A stretch of 64,000 nucleotides of DNA from Planctomycetota bacterium (GTDB taxonomy: Bacteria; Planctomycetota; B15-G4), in NCBI GenBank assembly GCA_020638905.1, contig JACKHP010000004.1:186001-250000 (forward strand), read 5' to 3'. Of the stretch, positions 54,897-64,000 are shown piece after piece. Below the pieces are notes generated by a model, which worked only from the letters and a program-made list of their open reading frames with translations, made no database searches and had not been told where the DNA came from. The translations under genes and the position numbers were made by a program. Numbering within the stretch: position 1 is the stretch's first letter; each line of letters starts with the position of its first letter.

Positions 54897-56986
54897 GCGG
54901 CTCCGTCCTGGGGCGGCGTGGCCTTGGTGTCGCCGCGCGCGAAGACCCCCGCCACGTGGTCGAGCGTGCGCGCCGCGCACTCCTCGCAGTAGCCCGCGTC
55001 GCGCACGAGACGTCCGGAGACCAGTTCGATCTTCTCGAGCACGTCGCGGTCGACCACGGTGCTCGCGCCGGCCGTGATCTTGAACGAGTCGCGGCTGTCC
55101 TCGAACAGCTTGAGCTCGAGCGCGCCGCGCAGGCGCGGGTTGCTGGCGTAGGTGAAGCTCTCGCCACGCGCGGCCAGGGCGTCGATGTAGTTCACGATCT
55201 CGCGCCGGAAGTCGGCCTTGCGCGACTCGGTCACGCCGATCTTCTCCTCGATCGACCGCATCAGGCGCTCGTCGGACGTGCCCTCGCCCTTGACGAACGC
55301 GGTCACCGCGTCGACGTAGTTGCAGCACAGCCGCCGGACGCCCTCGGTGTCGGCCACCACCGCGGCCCGCACCTCCTGCTTGACGGCCTCCTCGATCTCG
55401 AGCCGCACCAGACCCACGAGTTCGCCGTAGCGCCGGCGCTGCTCGTCGTCGTCCAGCAACGGATGGCTCGCGAGCCCCTCCTCGAGCGAGGCGAGCACGT
55501 CGAACGGCAGCAGGCACTGCGGCGCGCCGTCGGCCACCAGCGCCGCCGCGATGCGGTCCTGCACGAAGCGCGGCGAGATGCCGGTCATGCCCTCGTCGGG
55601 CGACTCCTCGCGCAGCTCGTCGGCCGTGGCGGAGCTGAAGCCGGGCACGGAGCGTCCGTCGTAGAGGTGCATCTTCTGCACCAGCGAGACGGCCGCGTTC
55701 TTGGGCTCGTCGAGGCGCGTGAGCAGCGCCCACATGGCCGCCGCGTCGAGCGCGTGCGGCGAGAGGTGGCGTCCGGCGCAGGTCGTGGTGCCGAACGTCT
55801 TGCGGTAGATCTTGACCTCCTCGGACAACCGCCGGTTGTACGGGATGTCGATCTTGCAGGTGCGGTCGCGGAACGCCTCCATGAGCTCGTTGCCCTGCAG
55901 GCGCCGGTACTCGGGGCTGTTCGTGTGGCCGAGGATGACCTCGTCGATGTCGGTCTGCGCGAACTTCTTGGGCTTGACGCTGTGCTCCTGCGTCGCACCC
56001 AGCAGGTCGTACAGGAAGGCCACGTCGAGCTTCAGCAGCTCGATGAACTCGATCATGCCGCGGTTCGCGACGTGGAACTCGCCGTCGAAGTTGAACGCGC
56101 GCGGATCGCTGTCGCTGCCGAACTCGGCGATGCGGCGGTAGTTGATGTCGCCCGTGAGCTCGGTGCTGTCCTGGTTCTTCTCGTCCTTGGGCTGGAACGT
56201 GCCGATGCCGACCCGGTCCTGCTCCGAGAGCACCAGCCGGAAGACGTCGACCGAACGCTCGACCGCCTGGAAGTCGCCGCCCGACTCGCGCATGATCCGA
56301 TCGTGGTACCAGCGGCACAGCGGGCACAGCCGTCCCGACGGCTTGAGCAGGTAGTCGCCGTCGAAGCGCGCGTTGAGGTCCTTGTAGACCGAGCCCAGCG
56401 CGTCGCCCGGCAGCAGGTGCAGCGGGTCCTCGTGCATCGGGCAGTCGATCGTCTCGCCGTCGATCACCCACCTGAAGGTGTAGACCGCGCCCTCGGGACG
56501 CCTCGAGACGTGCTCGAGCCCGCGCTTGAGCAGGCGCGCGATGGTGCTCTTGCTGCTTCCCACGGGCCCGTGCAGGAGCAGCACGCGGCGCTCGGGCCCG
56601 AGACCGTGGGCCGCGGCGCGCAGGTGCTCGACGAGCTGCGCGAGCGGCCGTTCGATGCCGAAGATCGCGTCGCGTCCGTCGTCGAACGGATCGTCGAAGA
56701 AGCGGTAGTGCACGGGACGCTCGCTGGCCGACGGCGGCGCGTCCGTGCCGAAGCCCAGGATCATGTCGTACATGCGCTGGTAGCTGTTGCGCGCCAGCGC
56801 GGGGTTCTCGCGCACGAGGTCGAGGTAGTCCGCGAGCGATCCCGTCCAGTGCAGGTCGTGCCACGCCCGACGGCTCTCGGCGCGCCGCGCGAGCTGGATG
56901 TACGACGCCCCCTCGCCGGCGGGCCGCCCCTCGTCGAGCGCCAGCTCGCGGGGCGTGCGGACGTGATCCTCGATGCGCTCGTCCAT
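54893..56986 (-). CDS. prkA: PrkA family serine protein kinase (YeaG type)
   Basis: A 697-residue PrkA. The AAA-type N-terminal domain has Walker A GPVGSSKSTIARLL near residue 148, and blocks WVIDGETIDCPMHEDPLHLLP, FNFDGEFHVANRGMIEF and DEVILGHTNSPEYR follow. The PrkA C-terminal domain extends to about 640. PrkA proteins have been reported as serine kinases and as AAA+ proteases; the stress role (sporulation, nitrogen or stationary phase) is known. ATG 56986 is the last plausible start; the upstream extension is low-complexity and unlikely. Confidence 0.93.
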   Translation of the reverse strand: MDERIEDHVRTPRELALDEGRPAGEGASYIQLARRAESRRAWHDLHWTGSLADYLDLVRENPALARNSYQRMYDMILGFGTDAPPSASERPVHYRFFDDPFDDGRDAIFGIERPLAQLVEHLRAAAHGLGPERRVLLLHGPVGSSKSTIARLLKRGLEHVSRRPEGAVYTFRWVIDGETIDCPMHEDPLHLLPGDALGSVYKDLNARFDGDYLLKPSGRLCPLCRWYHDRIMRESGGDFQAVERSVDVFRLVLSEQDRVGIGTFQPKDEKNQDSTELTGDINYRRIAEFGSDSDPRAFNFDGEFHVANRGMIEFIELLKLDVAFLYDLLGATQEHSVKPKKFAQTDIDEVILGHTNSPEYRRLQGNELMEAFRDRTCKIDIPYNRRLSEEVKIYRKTFGTTTCAGRHLSPHALDAAAMWALLTRLDEPKNAAVSLVQKMHLYDGRSVPGFSSATADELREESPDEGMTGISPRFVQDRIAAALVADGAPQCLLPFDVLASLEEGLASHPLLDDDEQRRRYGELVGLVRLEIEEAVKQEVRAAVVADTEGVRRLCCNYVDAVTAFVKGEGTSDERLMRSIEEKIGVTESRKADFRREIVNYIDALAARGESFTYASNPRLRGALELKLFEDSRDSFKITAGASTVVDRDVLEKIELVSGRLVRDAGYCEECAARTLDHVAGVFARGDTKATPPQDGAA

Positions 56987-57841
56987 GAGACCATCCGACT
57001 CGGGGCGGGGAGTGGGACTCTTCGGGAAGCCGGCGCCGCGGACTTGAAGGCAACCGGCGGCGGCGATTCGGGACGTCGGATCGTCCGCGGGGGGTGACTC
57101 CACGCGAGTGCTCGCGTGCTGGGGCGCCGTGTGTGCGGACACTCCGGGTGCTCGGGGGCGACCGCCCCGCTCGAGCAGTCCTCGGCGCCTACGGCGCCTG
57201 CGGAACTCGCGGGGCGATCGCCCCCTGCGCTCCTCCGGTCCGCACGCTCGATGCCGGGCGCGTGAACGACGCGCCGGCATGCCCCGCCGACTCGCAGCGT
57301 ATCAGCCGCAGCGCCGTCGGCGATTCACGCGCGACGGCGCGCCGTCCAGAGCCGGCACGCAGCTCGATGTCGTCAGCCTTCGCGATCATGCTCACGCACG
57401 AGACTCACCCCGGCGGCGCGCACCACCTGCCTCGAAAGATCCTTTGACTCGACGCGCGCGCCGAATCGCCGCGAAGCCGCGCGCCAGCGCGCTGAGCTTC
57501 CTCCCGCTCCGGAATGCGCGCCCCGAGGCACATGCCCAGCGCGCTGCGAGTTCCGCAGCCGCCGCAGGCGGCGAGGACTGTCCGAAGCTGCGCGATGCTG
57601 CGTGACGATGGTCAGTGGGCGCGCACGCAGCGCGTGAAGCGCCGCGCGTGCGGGGTGGGCGCCGCGTCACGCCGGCGGTTTGCTCGCGTCCGCCAAGCAG
57701 TTCATCCTTCCATCTCGCGAAGGGAGCGCCGCGCGAGCAGCGGCGGGCGATGTGGGACGGAGGCCAGGTGTTTCTTCACCTGGCCGCAGTCCCACGTCGT
57801 CCGCCGCGTCGCGCAATCGGCCGACCTTGCAGTCCCCCTCG
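56987..57841. other. 855-base region without a convincing gene
   Basis: This stretch separates prkA from the YfhO-like gene. Open frames exist on both strands but lack ribosome-binding sites and family resemblance. An inverted pair related by GCCTGCGGAACTCGCG near 57190-57210 and CGCTGCGAGTTCCGCAG near 57541-57560 flanks the middle 350 bases, and a large hairpin is described separately. It may be decayed DNA or carry small RNAs. Confidence 0.5.
57753..57794 (-). terminator. Long hairpin downstream of the YfhO-like gene
   Basis: GGCCAGGTG (57762-57770) pairs with CACCTGGCC (57777-57785) around loop TTTCTT; outer TGGGAC/GTCCCA (57753-57758/57789-57794) extends the stem past a GGA/GCA internal loop. 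Located about 50 bases after the minus-strand stop at 57842. No T-run follows, so it may act as an mRNA 3'-end stabiliser or Rho-assisted terminator. Confidence 0.55.
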
Positions 57842-60571
57842 TCACCCCCTCCTCAGGACCATCAGCAGGGCCAGCAGCGCGGCGGCGATCGAGACGCCCA
57901 GGGCCCAGGCGAACCGCGCGGGGGCGTAGCGGAAGACCACGTGGCTGCTGCCCGCGGGGACGGGGATGCACTGCCAGGCCACGTCGGCGCGCAGGGTCTC
58001 CTCGAAGGGAGCTCCGTCGACGCTGGCCTCCCAACCCGGGGCGCGGCTCTCGGCCAGCACGAGCAGCGCGGGGCCGTCGGCCTCGACGTCGACCTCGATC
58101 TCGCTGCCGGCGTGGCGCACGACGTGGGCGCTGCCGCGTCCGCCGAGATCGGACGGACCCGGTCCCTCGAGCAGGGCGTACTCGGCGGGATCGGCCGCGA
58201 TGAGCCGCGACGCGGACTCCTTGCCGAGGTCGAGCCACGAGCCCACGACCCACGCGCGCCCGAGGTTGCCGGTGTTGCGCCAGACGCGCGTCTCCGACTC
58301 GTGCACGAGCTGCATGCCTTCGATGTCGGACAGGTCGGTCGCCCGGTCGGTGAGCACGAACTCGACGTCGAGCGCGTCGAAGCGCGGGCTCGCGTACTCG
58401 ACGTTCTCGCGCGAGAAGCTGAACGACGCGAACTGGTCGTCGTCGATCTGCACGTAGCGGATCCACTTGCGCGTACGGTCGAACTCGAGGTTGTCGTAGC
58501 TGAAGAGGTGGTCGACGCCCGCCACGAACTGCGTGTCCGGCGGCAGGATCGTGCCCTCGGTGAAGATGCGGAAGGGCGGCTGCTGCGCGCGCAGGAAGTC
58601 GACCGTCGCGGTGGGCGGGTACAGCTCGTCGACCGGCGTCGCGACGTTGTAGCCGTCGGCGAAGGTGAGCACGTCGAGGGCCACGATGCCGACCGCCCAC
58701 CACGCGCCGTGTCGACGTCGCGTCCCCAGCAGCCAGCCCACGAGCGCGAGCGACGCGGCCACCGCGAGGAGATCGCGGGTGGCCAGGTTGCGTTCGCGCC
58801 GGATGGCCAGCGGCTGGTCGGCCAGGACGTAGGTGCGTCCGTCCTTGTCGTACTCGACGACGAGGCGGTGCCGTCCCTCCTCGGTGCGCTGGGCGGGGAA
58901 CGTCTGGGTGATGGGATCGTCGGGGCCGGTCCGGGCCGCCTGTCCGTGCCACAGCATCTGCGCGTCGAGCTGGATGCGCAGGTCGTCGGCGTCCTCCGGC
59001 ACGTCGAAGCAGATCGTGATCGGACGCCGACCGTCGAAGACCTGGTTCGGCGGCGGGCTGCGCAGCTTGCTCACGATCGTGCGCCCGCCGTGGGGATCGA
59101 CCGGCATGCGCAGCACCACGTAGCTCGCGACGAGCGCCAGCAGGCCGGTGGTCGCGATGCGTCCCACCGAACGCAGCACGCGCGGCGTGGCGTCGTGCGA
59201 CACGAAGCGCTCGAGCACCATCGCGCCGCCGCAGGCCGTCAGGAAACCCACCGGGCCGAGCAACCGCGTCGGCGCCACGTGTCCCAGCCCCGGGACGAGT
59301 CCGACCAGGGCCGCGATGCACGGCAGCCCGAAGGCCGCGCCCCACAGCGCCACCGAGACCAGGGCGAAGAAGCGCACGAAGCCGCCGCCCAGGCCGCGCA
59401 GGAATCCCAGCATGAGCAGCAGCGGCGGCAGCACGCCCGCGTATCCGGCGTTCAGCCCGGGGAAGTCCTGGGCGCCGGTGAACACGCCACCGCGGACGAG
59501 GCCCGCCAGCGTCGCGTGCGAGACGACCGGGTCGCCGTACAGCTCGGGCAGGAAGAGCACCGAGGACGACATGGCGGTGCCCATCCGGCGTGCCATGACG
59601 ATCGCCACGGTGGCGCAGGCGACCGCGGCCAGGCGCTTGCCGAAGCCGTTCGACTGCGAGGCCCGCAGCAGCGCCAGCGCCGCGAGCACGAAGAACGCCA
59701 GCACCGCCGAGGCCCCGAACGACGGACCTCCCTGGACCTGCGCCTGGATGTCGCGCAACGCCTTGCCGTGGCTCAGCGACGCGTACTCGAGGAACGGCAC
59801 CCACTGCACCGCGGAGAGCGCCAGGGCCAGCGAGGCCGCGCCCAGCACGAGCGGACGCCCGTGGGCGTCCCACAGCCGCCAGAGCGCCCACAGGCCGGCC
59901 ACGAGCCCCGCCACGAGGCCCGTCTCGGGATGCCCGCCCAGCACGAGCAACGCGAAGCCCAGCGCGAGCACGACGGTGCGTCGTCGGCTGCGCAGCTCGA
60001 CCACGCGCTCGACGGCCCAGAACGTGAACGGCAGCGCGAGCAGCGTGTGCGAGAGCGCGTACTGCAACCACAGCACCTGGTGCCCGCCGAAGCCGAAGGC
60101 CAGCGCTCCGAAGGCCGCCGCCGGCACCGAGAGCCGCAGGCGTCGCAGGAACAGCCACGTGAACCACGCCGAGAGCACGAGCACCGCCAGTGCCTGGAGC
60201 GTCGGGACGAGGTGCATCCACTCCCAGGGGACGAGCGCGGCCAGCAGCGTGAGCGGGTGCAGCAGCGAGCTCGTGATGTTGCCCAGGAAGGGCTGGCCGC
60301 CGCCGCCTCGCGTGGTCCACAGCGGGTCGGCCTGTCCCCGGTAGACCCTCGCCGCCTCGAGCAGGTACGGGTAGTAGATCCGGGCCTGGTCGCCCAGGAA
60401 GCGGTTCTTCGAGACCGGCTCGAGCACCGCCGACCACGGCAGGCAATTCTGGAGCGACTCGCGGGACAGGAGCGCCCGATCAGGGGCCAGTGCATCACGC
60501 ACGAGCCAGAGGGCCAGGCCCGCGAAGACGGCCAGGGCCCAGGCATCCAGCCGGCGTTCGGTTGAAAGCAA
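57842..60571 (-). CDS. YfhO-like integral membrane protein (GT-C type)
   Basis: About 909 residues with some 12 or more transmembrane helices, including FLRRLRLSVPAAAFGALAFG, and long periplasmic loops typical of YfhO proteins, a bacterial GT-C-fold family linked to glycosylation of teichoic acid or polysaccharide in a few species. The distal 350 residues are soluble beta-rich (VEFVLTDRATDLSDIEG). The start is uncertain: TTG 60571 is preferred, because ATGs at 60628 and 60643 would overlap the divergent glycosyltransferase start. Together with the next genes it suggests a glycan locus. Confidence 0.75.
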   Translation of the reverse strand: MLSTERRLDAWALAVFAGLALWLVRDALAPDRALLSRESLQNCLPWSAVLEPVSKNRFLGDQARIYYPYLLEAARVYRGQADPLWTTRGGGGQPFLGNITSSLLHPLTLLAALVPWEWMHLVPTLQALAVLVLSAWFTWLFLRRLRLSVPAAAFGALAFGFGGHQVLWLQYALSHTLLALPFTFWAVERVVELRSRRRTVVLALGFALLVLGGHPETGLVAGLVAGLWALWRLWDAHGRPLVLGAASLALALSAVQWVPFLEYASLSHGKALRDIQAQVQGGPSFGASAVLAFFVLAALALLRASQSNGFGKRLAAVACATVAIVMARRMGTAMSSSVLFLPELYGDPVVSHATLAGLVRGGVFTGAQDFPGLNAGYAGVLPPLLLMLGFLRGLGGGFVRFFALVSVALWGAAFGLPCIAALVGLVPGLGHVAPTRLLGPVGFLTACGGAMVLERFVSHDATPRVLRSVGRIATTGLLALVASYVVLRMPVDPHGGRTIVSKLRSPPPNQVFDGRRPITICFDVPEDADDLRIQLDAQMLWHGQAARTGPDDPITQTFPAQRTEEGRHRLVVEYDKDGRTYVLADQPLAIRRERNLATRDLLAVAASLALVGWLLGTRRRHGAWWAVGIVALDVLTFADGYNVATPVDELYPPTATVDFLRAQQPPFRIFTEGTILPPDTQFVAGVDHLFSYDNLEFDRTRKWIRYVQIDDDQFASFSFSRENVEYASPRFDALDVEFVLTDRATDLSDIEGMQLVHESETRVWRNTGNLGRAWVVGSWLDLGKESASRLIAADPAEYALLEGPGPSDLGGRGSAHVVRHAGSEIEVDVEADGPALLVLAESRAPGWEASVDGAPFEETLRADVAWQCIPVPAGSSHVVFRYAPARFAWALGVSIAAALLALLMVLRRG

Positions 60572-60626
60572 CGATGAGCCCCCAGTACGATCCGGCGCCC
60601 GCGTGGCCCCCCGTACGTGGCGCCGC

Positions 60627-61355
60627 ATGATAAGTGCCGTCATTCCGGTCTACAACGAGGCAGGCTGCCTGCCTGAGAGCGTGGCGGCACTGACCTCGGT
60701 CCTGGTTCGCCTCGCCGGCGACGATTGGGAGATCGTGCTCGTCGACGACGGCTCGGCCGACGAGACCGGGGCGACCATCGACCGCCTGGCGTCCACCGAT
60801 CCCACCCACCTGCGCGGGCTGCACCATGCCCAGAACCAGGGAAAGGGCGCGGCGGTGCGCACCGGCGTGCTCGCCACGCGCGGCGACCTCGTGCTCTTCT
60901 GCGACGCCGACATGTCCACGCCGCCCGAGACGCTGGTCGAGTTCGTCGAGGCGACGCGGGCCGGCGCCGACGTGGTGATCGGAAACCGCAAGAGCCCCGA
61001 GGCCACCATCGAGCGCTGGCAGCCGCCCATCCGCACCTGGCTCGGCCTGGGCTTCACGCGCCTCGCGAACGCGGTCACGGGCCTGCGCATCAGCGACTAC
61101 ACCTGTGGCTTCAAGCTGTTCCGCGGCGACCCGGGGCGCGCCATCTTCGCCGCCACCGAGACCCCGCGTTGGAGCTTCGACGTCGAGATCCTGGCCAGGG
61201 CGGCCCGCATGGGCCTGTCCGTGCGCCAGATCCCGGTGCACTGGATGCACGTGGACGACACGCGCGTGAAGGTCCTGCGCGACGTCGTGTCGTCCTTCTG
61301 TGAACTGCTCGCCATCCGGCGCCGGCTTGGCCGTCAGCGCCCCGATCGGCCATGA
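60627..61355 (+). CDS. Family 2 glycosyltransferase (dolichyl-phosphate glucosyltransferase-like)
   Basis: A 242-residue GT2 enzyme. It begins ISAVIPVYNEAG, has the nucleotide-sugar motif VLVDDGSADET near 36, the DxD-like LFCDADMSTPPE near 91 and the motif YTCGFKLFRGD near 157. The lack of large membrane domains and the overall pattern match polyprenyl-phosphate mannosyl/glucosyltransferases (DPM/Alg5-like), making lipid-linked sugars for GT-C enzymes such as those in this window. ATG 60627 begins directly at the conserved strand. Confidence 0.88.
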   Translation: MISAVIPVYNEAGCLPESVAALTSVLVRLAGDDWEIVLVDDGSADETGATIDRLASTDPTHLRGLHHAQNQGKGAAVRTGVLATRGDLVLFCDADMSTPPETLVEFVEATRAGADVVIGNRKSPEATIERWQPPIRTWLGLGFTRLANAVTGLRISDYTCGFKLFRGDPGRAIFAATETPRWSFDVEILARAARMGLSVRQIPVHWMHVDDTRVKVLRDVVSSFCELLAIRRRLGRQRPDRP

Positions 61356-61435
61356 TGTAGAGTTCCCGGACCCGCGGCGGGCGAGCCGTCCGGGCCCGTC
61401 CCCCACCCGCCGTCGCCCCGCAGCCGAACGCCGCC

Positions 61436-62851
61436 ATGACCGAATCGCCCCAGACCGTCACCGTCCTCGGCGGAGGACTCGCGGGCCTCGCGGCCGCCCA
61501 GCGGTTCGCCGAGAACGGCTGGAAGGTCACGGTGCTCGAGATCGAGGACCACGTGGGCGGGCTCGCGAGCTCGTTCGAGCAGGACGGGTACACGTACGAC
61601 CACGGCCCGCACCGGCTGTACAGCAACCTCGACGAGCTCAACGAGCACTTCAAGACGGTGCTCGACGGCAACTGGGACTACCGCGACCGGCTCTCGCGCA
61701 TCTACATGCGCAAGAAGTTCTTCGACTACCCGCTGAAGGTCGGCAACGTCGTCACCAGCCTCGGCGCATGGACGATGTTCCGGTCGTTCCTCGACTACTT
61801 CGTGGCGCGCACGCGCAACGCGATCAAGCCCATCGCCGACGACAACTTCGAGGCGTGGATCATCAAGCGCTTCGGGCGCACGCTCTACGAGCTGTTCTTC
61901 GGGACCTACACGCGCAAGGCGTGGGGCATCCCGTGCACGCAGATCTCGGCCGACTGGGCCGCGCAGCGCATCTCGCAGCTCGACCTGTGGGACACGGTCA
62001 AGAAGACGATCTTCCGGCCGAAGAACGAGGTGCGCTCGCTGGTGAGCAAGTTCCTGTACCCGAAGACCGGCGGCATCGGCGCGCTGGGACGGGGCTACGA
62101 GCGGCTCATCCTGCGCGACGGCGGCACGGTGGTCACGAGCGCCGAGGTCGTGCGGCTCGAGAGCGAGGGCGGCCGGATCACCGGTGCGGTCTACCGCAAG
62201 GACGGGACCGAGCACGTCCAGCGCAGCGACATCTTCGTGAGCACGATGCCGCTCACGCTGCTCATCCCGATGCTGGGCGACGTGGTGCCGGCCGAGGTCA
62301 CCGCGGCCAAGGACGCGCTCGTCCACAAGGGCATCGTGTTCGCGTACGTCAAGCTCGACCGCGAGCAGCTCACGCCCGACCACTGGATCTACATCCCCGA
62401 AGAGCACATCGCCGTCCACCGCATCAGCGAGTTCACGAACTTCAGCAAGGACTGCGCGCCCGACGGCAAGACCATGGTCTGCGCCGAGATCACGTCCACG
62501 AAGGGCGACGCGTACTGGACGTCCACCGACGAGCAGATCCTCGACCTGGCCAAGCGCAACCTGGTCGAGCTCGGACTGCTCGACGAGCGCGACGTGCTGC
62601 CGGGCGGCTTCGTGCGGCGCGTCGACTACGCCTACCCGATCTACGACCTCACGTACCGCGGCAACGTGCGCACGCTGACCCAGTACCTGAAGGGTTTCGA
62701 GAACCTGGTCTCGACCGGCCGCCAGGGCCTGTTCCGCTACGGCAACATGGACCACTCGGTCGCCATGGGCCACGCCGTGGCCAAGCGCATCCTCGAGGAC
62801 GCGGCCGTCGACCACGAGCAGATCGCGGCGGCCGAAGAGTACTTCGGGTGA
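61436..62851 (+). CDS. FAD-dependent oxidoreductase, UDP-galactopyranose mutase/protoporphyrinogen-oxidase-like
   Basis: A 471-residue flavoprotein. The N-terminal Rossmann motif is VLGGGLAGLAAAQRF, the second glycine motif is DHVGGLASS, then YDHGPHRLYS, the typical blocks of the amine-oxidase/UGM-like group found in polysaccharide clusters. YTRKAWGIPCTQISADWAAQ is the characteristic family segment. The likely role is sugar or lipid modification in the glycan locus. The downstream methyltransferase overlaps as GTGA. Confidence 0.85.
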   Translation: MTESPQTVTVLGGGLAGLAAAQRFAENGWKVTVLEIEDHVGGLASSFEQDGYTYDHGPHRLYSNLDELNEHFKTVLDGNWDYRDRLSRIYMRKKFFDYPLKVGNVVTSLGAWTMFRSFLDYFVARTRNAIKPIADDNFEAWIIKRFGRTLYELFFGTYTRKAWGIPCTQISADWAAQRISQLDLWDTVKKTIFRPKNEVRSLVSKFLYPKTGGIGALGRGYERLILRDGGTVVTSAEVVRLESEGGRITGAVYRKDGTEHVQRSDIFVSTMPLTLLIPMLGDVVPAEVTAAKDALVHKGIVFAYVKLDREQLTPDHWIYIPEEHIAVHRISEFTNFSKDCAPDGKTMVCAEITSTKGDAYWTSTDEQILDLAKRNLVELGLLDERDVLPGGFVRRVDYAYPIYDLTYRGNVRTLTQYLKGFENLVSTGRQGLFRYGNMDHSVAMGHAVAKRILEDAAVDHEQIAAAEEYFG

Positions 62852-63747
62852 GCATGCAAGAGGAGGTCTCGGCCCTGCGCGAGGTGCCGTGCCTCTTCTG
62901 CGGGGTGCACGACGAGAAGATCCGCTTCCACGACGGCGTCTACCGCGTGGTCGAGTGCAGGCGCTGCGGACACGTCTACGTGAACCCGCGCCTGCCCACC
63001 GAGCGCCTGCACGAGATGTACCAGGAGGAGTACTGGACCTCCGAGCGCGCCAAGGAGTTCGGCTACACGCAATACCTCGCCGAACGTCCGCTCTACCTGC
63101 GCACCTACGCCATGCGCAGCGCGCTGATCGACGCCTACGTCGCCCGGCCCGGCGCCGTGCTCGACGTGGGCTGCGCGGCGGGGTTCTTCCTGAAGGTCAT
63201 GCACGACAAGGGCTGGCGCACCACCGGCATCGAGATCAGCAAGCCGATGGTCGAGTACGCGCGCGGCGAGCTCGGCCTGCCCGACATGCGGCGCGGCGAC
63301 CTGCTGACGGTCGAGCTGCCCGAGAGAGCCTACGACGTGATCACGCTGTGGGACGTGATCGAGCACCTCGAGGACCCGGGCGCCCACCTCGCCCGCGCGC
63401 ACCAGGCCCTCGCGGACGACGGCATCCTGGTGCTCGAGACGCAGAACGTGGCCTCGCGCTTCGCGCGCCTGCTCGGTCCCAAGTGGCAGCACTACAAGCA
63501 CGAGGAGCACCTCTACCACTTCCACCCGGAGACCCTCGAGCGGCTGCTGCGCGAGGCGGGCTTCCGGCTCGTCGAGAACACGCCGAAGCGCGGCGGCAAG
63601 TACGTCAGCATGGGATTCCTGGTCGAGCGCGTCGGACGCCTGCACCCCCTGCTCTCGGTGCTGGCCTCGCCGCTCAAGGTGTTCTCGGGTGCCTCGCTGT
63701 ACGTGAACCTGCGCGACGAGATGGTGGCCGTCGCGAAGAAGGCGTAG
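62848..63747 (+). CDS. Class I SAM-dependent methyltransferase with N-terminal zinc ribbon
   Basis: A 299-residue methyltransferase. The N-terminal CLFCG...CRRCGHVYVNPR is a zinc-ribbon-like module seen in sugar and lipid methyltransferases of glycan clusters. The SAM motif I is VLDVGCAAGFFLKVM near 105, motif post-I is GIEISKPM and the IV-like motif is LWDVIEHLEDP near 170. The GTG start overlaps the oxidoreductase stop; an ATG two codons in is an alternative. Confidence 0.9.
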   Translation: MSMQEEVSALREVPCLFCGVHDEKIRFHDGVYRVVECRRCGHVYVNPRLPTERLHEMYQEEYWTSERAKEFGYTQYLAERPLYLRTYAMRSALIDAYVARPGAVLDVGCAAGFFLKVMHDKGWRTTGIEISKPMVEYARGELGLPDMRRGDLLTVELPERAYDVITLWDVIEHLEDPGAHLARAHQALADDGILVLETQNVASRFARLLGPKWQHYKHEEHLYHFHPETLERLLREAGFRLVENTPKRGGKYVSMGFLVERVGRLHPLLSVLASPLKVFSGASLYVNLRDEMVAVAKKA

Positions 63748-63753
63748 GGCCCG

Positions 63754-64000
63754 GTGGACCGCGAGGCGTTCCGGCAGTTCGCCGATCTCGAGCAGCGCCA
63801 CTGGTGGTTCCGCGGGCGCCGAGGCTGCTACGTCCCGCTGCTCGAGCACGTGCTCGCGCGCGACCTCGGACGCGCGCCGCGCGACCTGCTGGTGGTCGAC
63901 GTGGGCTGCGGCGTGGGCGGATTCCTCGCGCCGCTGCAGCGATTCGGACGGGTGCTCGGACTCGAGCTCGACGAGCCGTCGATCGCGTACTGCCGCGAAC
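63754..64000 (+). CDS. SAM-dependent methyltransferase (3' truncated by window)
   Basis: The first 82 residues of a methyltransferase beginning at GTG 63754, six bases after the previous stop. It has EQRHWWFRGRR, common in glycan-cluster methyltransferases, and motif I DVGCGVGGFLAPL near 63. The rest lies beyond the window. Confidence 0.75.
   Translation, partial: MDREAFRQFADLEQRHWWFRGRRGCYVPLLEHVLARDLGRAPRDLLVVDVGCGVGGFLAPLQRFGRVLGLELDEPSIAYCRE

Noticed and set aside
57094..57447. 117-residue plus-strand frame
   Set aside because: Cysteine- and Arg-rich translation with no start signal or family resemblance.

Overview
This is a 64-kb stretch of very GC-rich bacterial chromosome (about 70% G+C by eye). 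Genes are tightly packed and read mostly from the minus strand, often with 4-base stop/start overlaps. No phage, insertion sequence or CRISPR array is visible. The gene set is housekeeping plus very large poly-glycine lipoproteins, a lysine-rich histone-like peptide, an aberrant EF-G, a short MnmE-like GTPase and an RNase E/G with a giant insertion. This best fits a high-GC planctomycete-like or other deep-branching Gram-negative lineage; the assignment is an inference from gene content only.

Layout. 1-5.7 kb: end of a membrane glycosyltransferase, a phosphoglucomutase-type enzyme and a second membrane glycosyltransferase. 4.8-13.1 kb: a minus-strand operon of giant lipoprotein, amidohydrolase, DHH phosphoesterase (NrnA type), metallophosphoesterase and proline dehydrogenase. 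13.4-17.2 kb: TatD nuclease, an EF-G-like GTPase and prepilin peptidase. 17.2-32 kb: four lipoproteins, including two paralogues of about 1650 residues flanking one of 1266 residues, and a small one. 32-40.6 kb: MnmE-like GTPase, type III pantothenate kinase, a GspC-like protein, Obg, ribosomal proteins bL27 and bL21, RNase E/G and a DUF2344 protein. 40.8-47 kb: HPr, PtsN, HPF, TruA, RpoN, RecR, YbaB and DnaX. 47.1-48.4 kb: SRP RNA, two tRNA-Ser genes, tadA and tRNA-Arg(ACG). 48.4-52.4 kb: a 56-residue histone-H1-like gene, a HAD phosphatase and an NSS-family transporter with a MetS-type small subunit. 52.5-57 kb: the SpoVR/YeaH/PrkA stress trio. 57.8-64 kb: YfhO-type membrane protein, family-2 glycosyltransferase, FAD oxidoreductase and methyltransferases of a surface-glycan locus.

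Functional themes. The tadA / SRP RNA / dnaX / ybaB / recR order matches the classic Firmicutes order, and rpoN / hpf / ptsN / HPr is the classic nitrogen-PTS order with truA inserted. DUF2344 / rne / rplU / rpmA / obg is also a widely conserved string. The accessory character lies in the lipoproteins: each has a lipobox cysteine, most followed at once by a long glycine run, then Ig-like, DxDxDG calcium-type and glycine-rich segments. This suggests long surface tethers or a cell-envelope coat.

Two gene starts here (amidohydrolase and small lipoprotein) appear to use CTG inside a CTGA overlap with the upstream stop. In the same window ATGA and GTGA overlaps recur at least seven times, so the CTG starts look like variants of the same coupling device.
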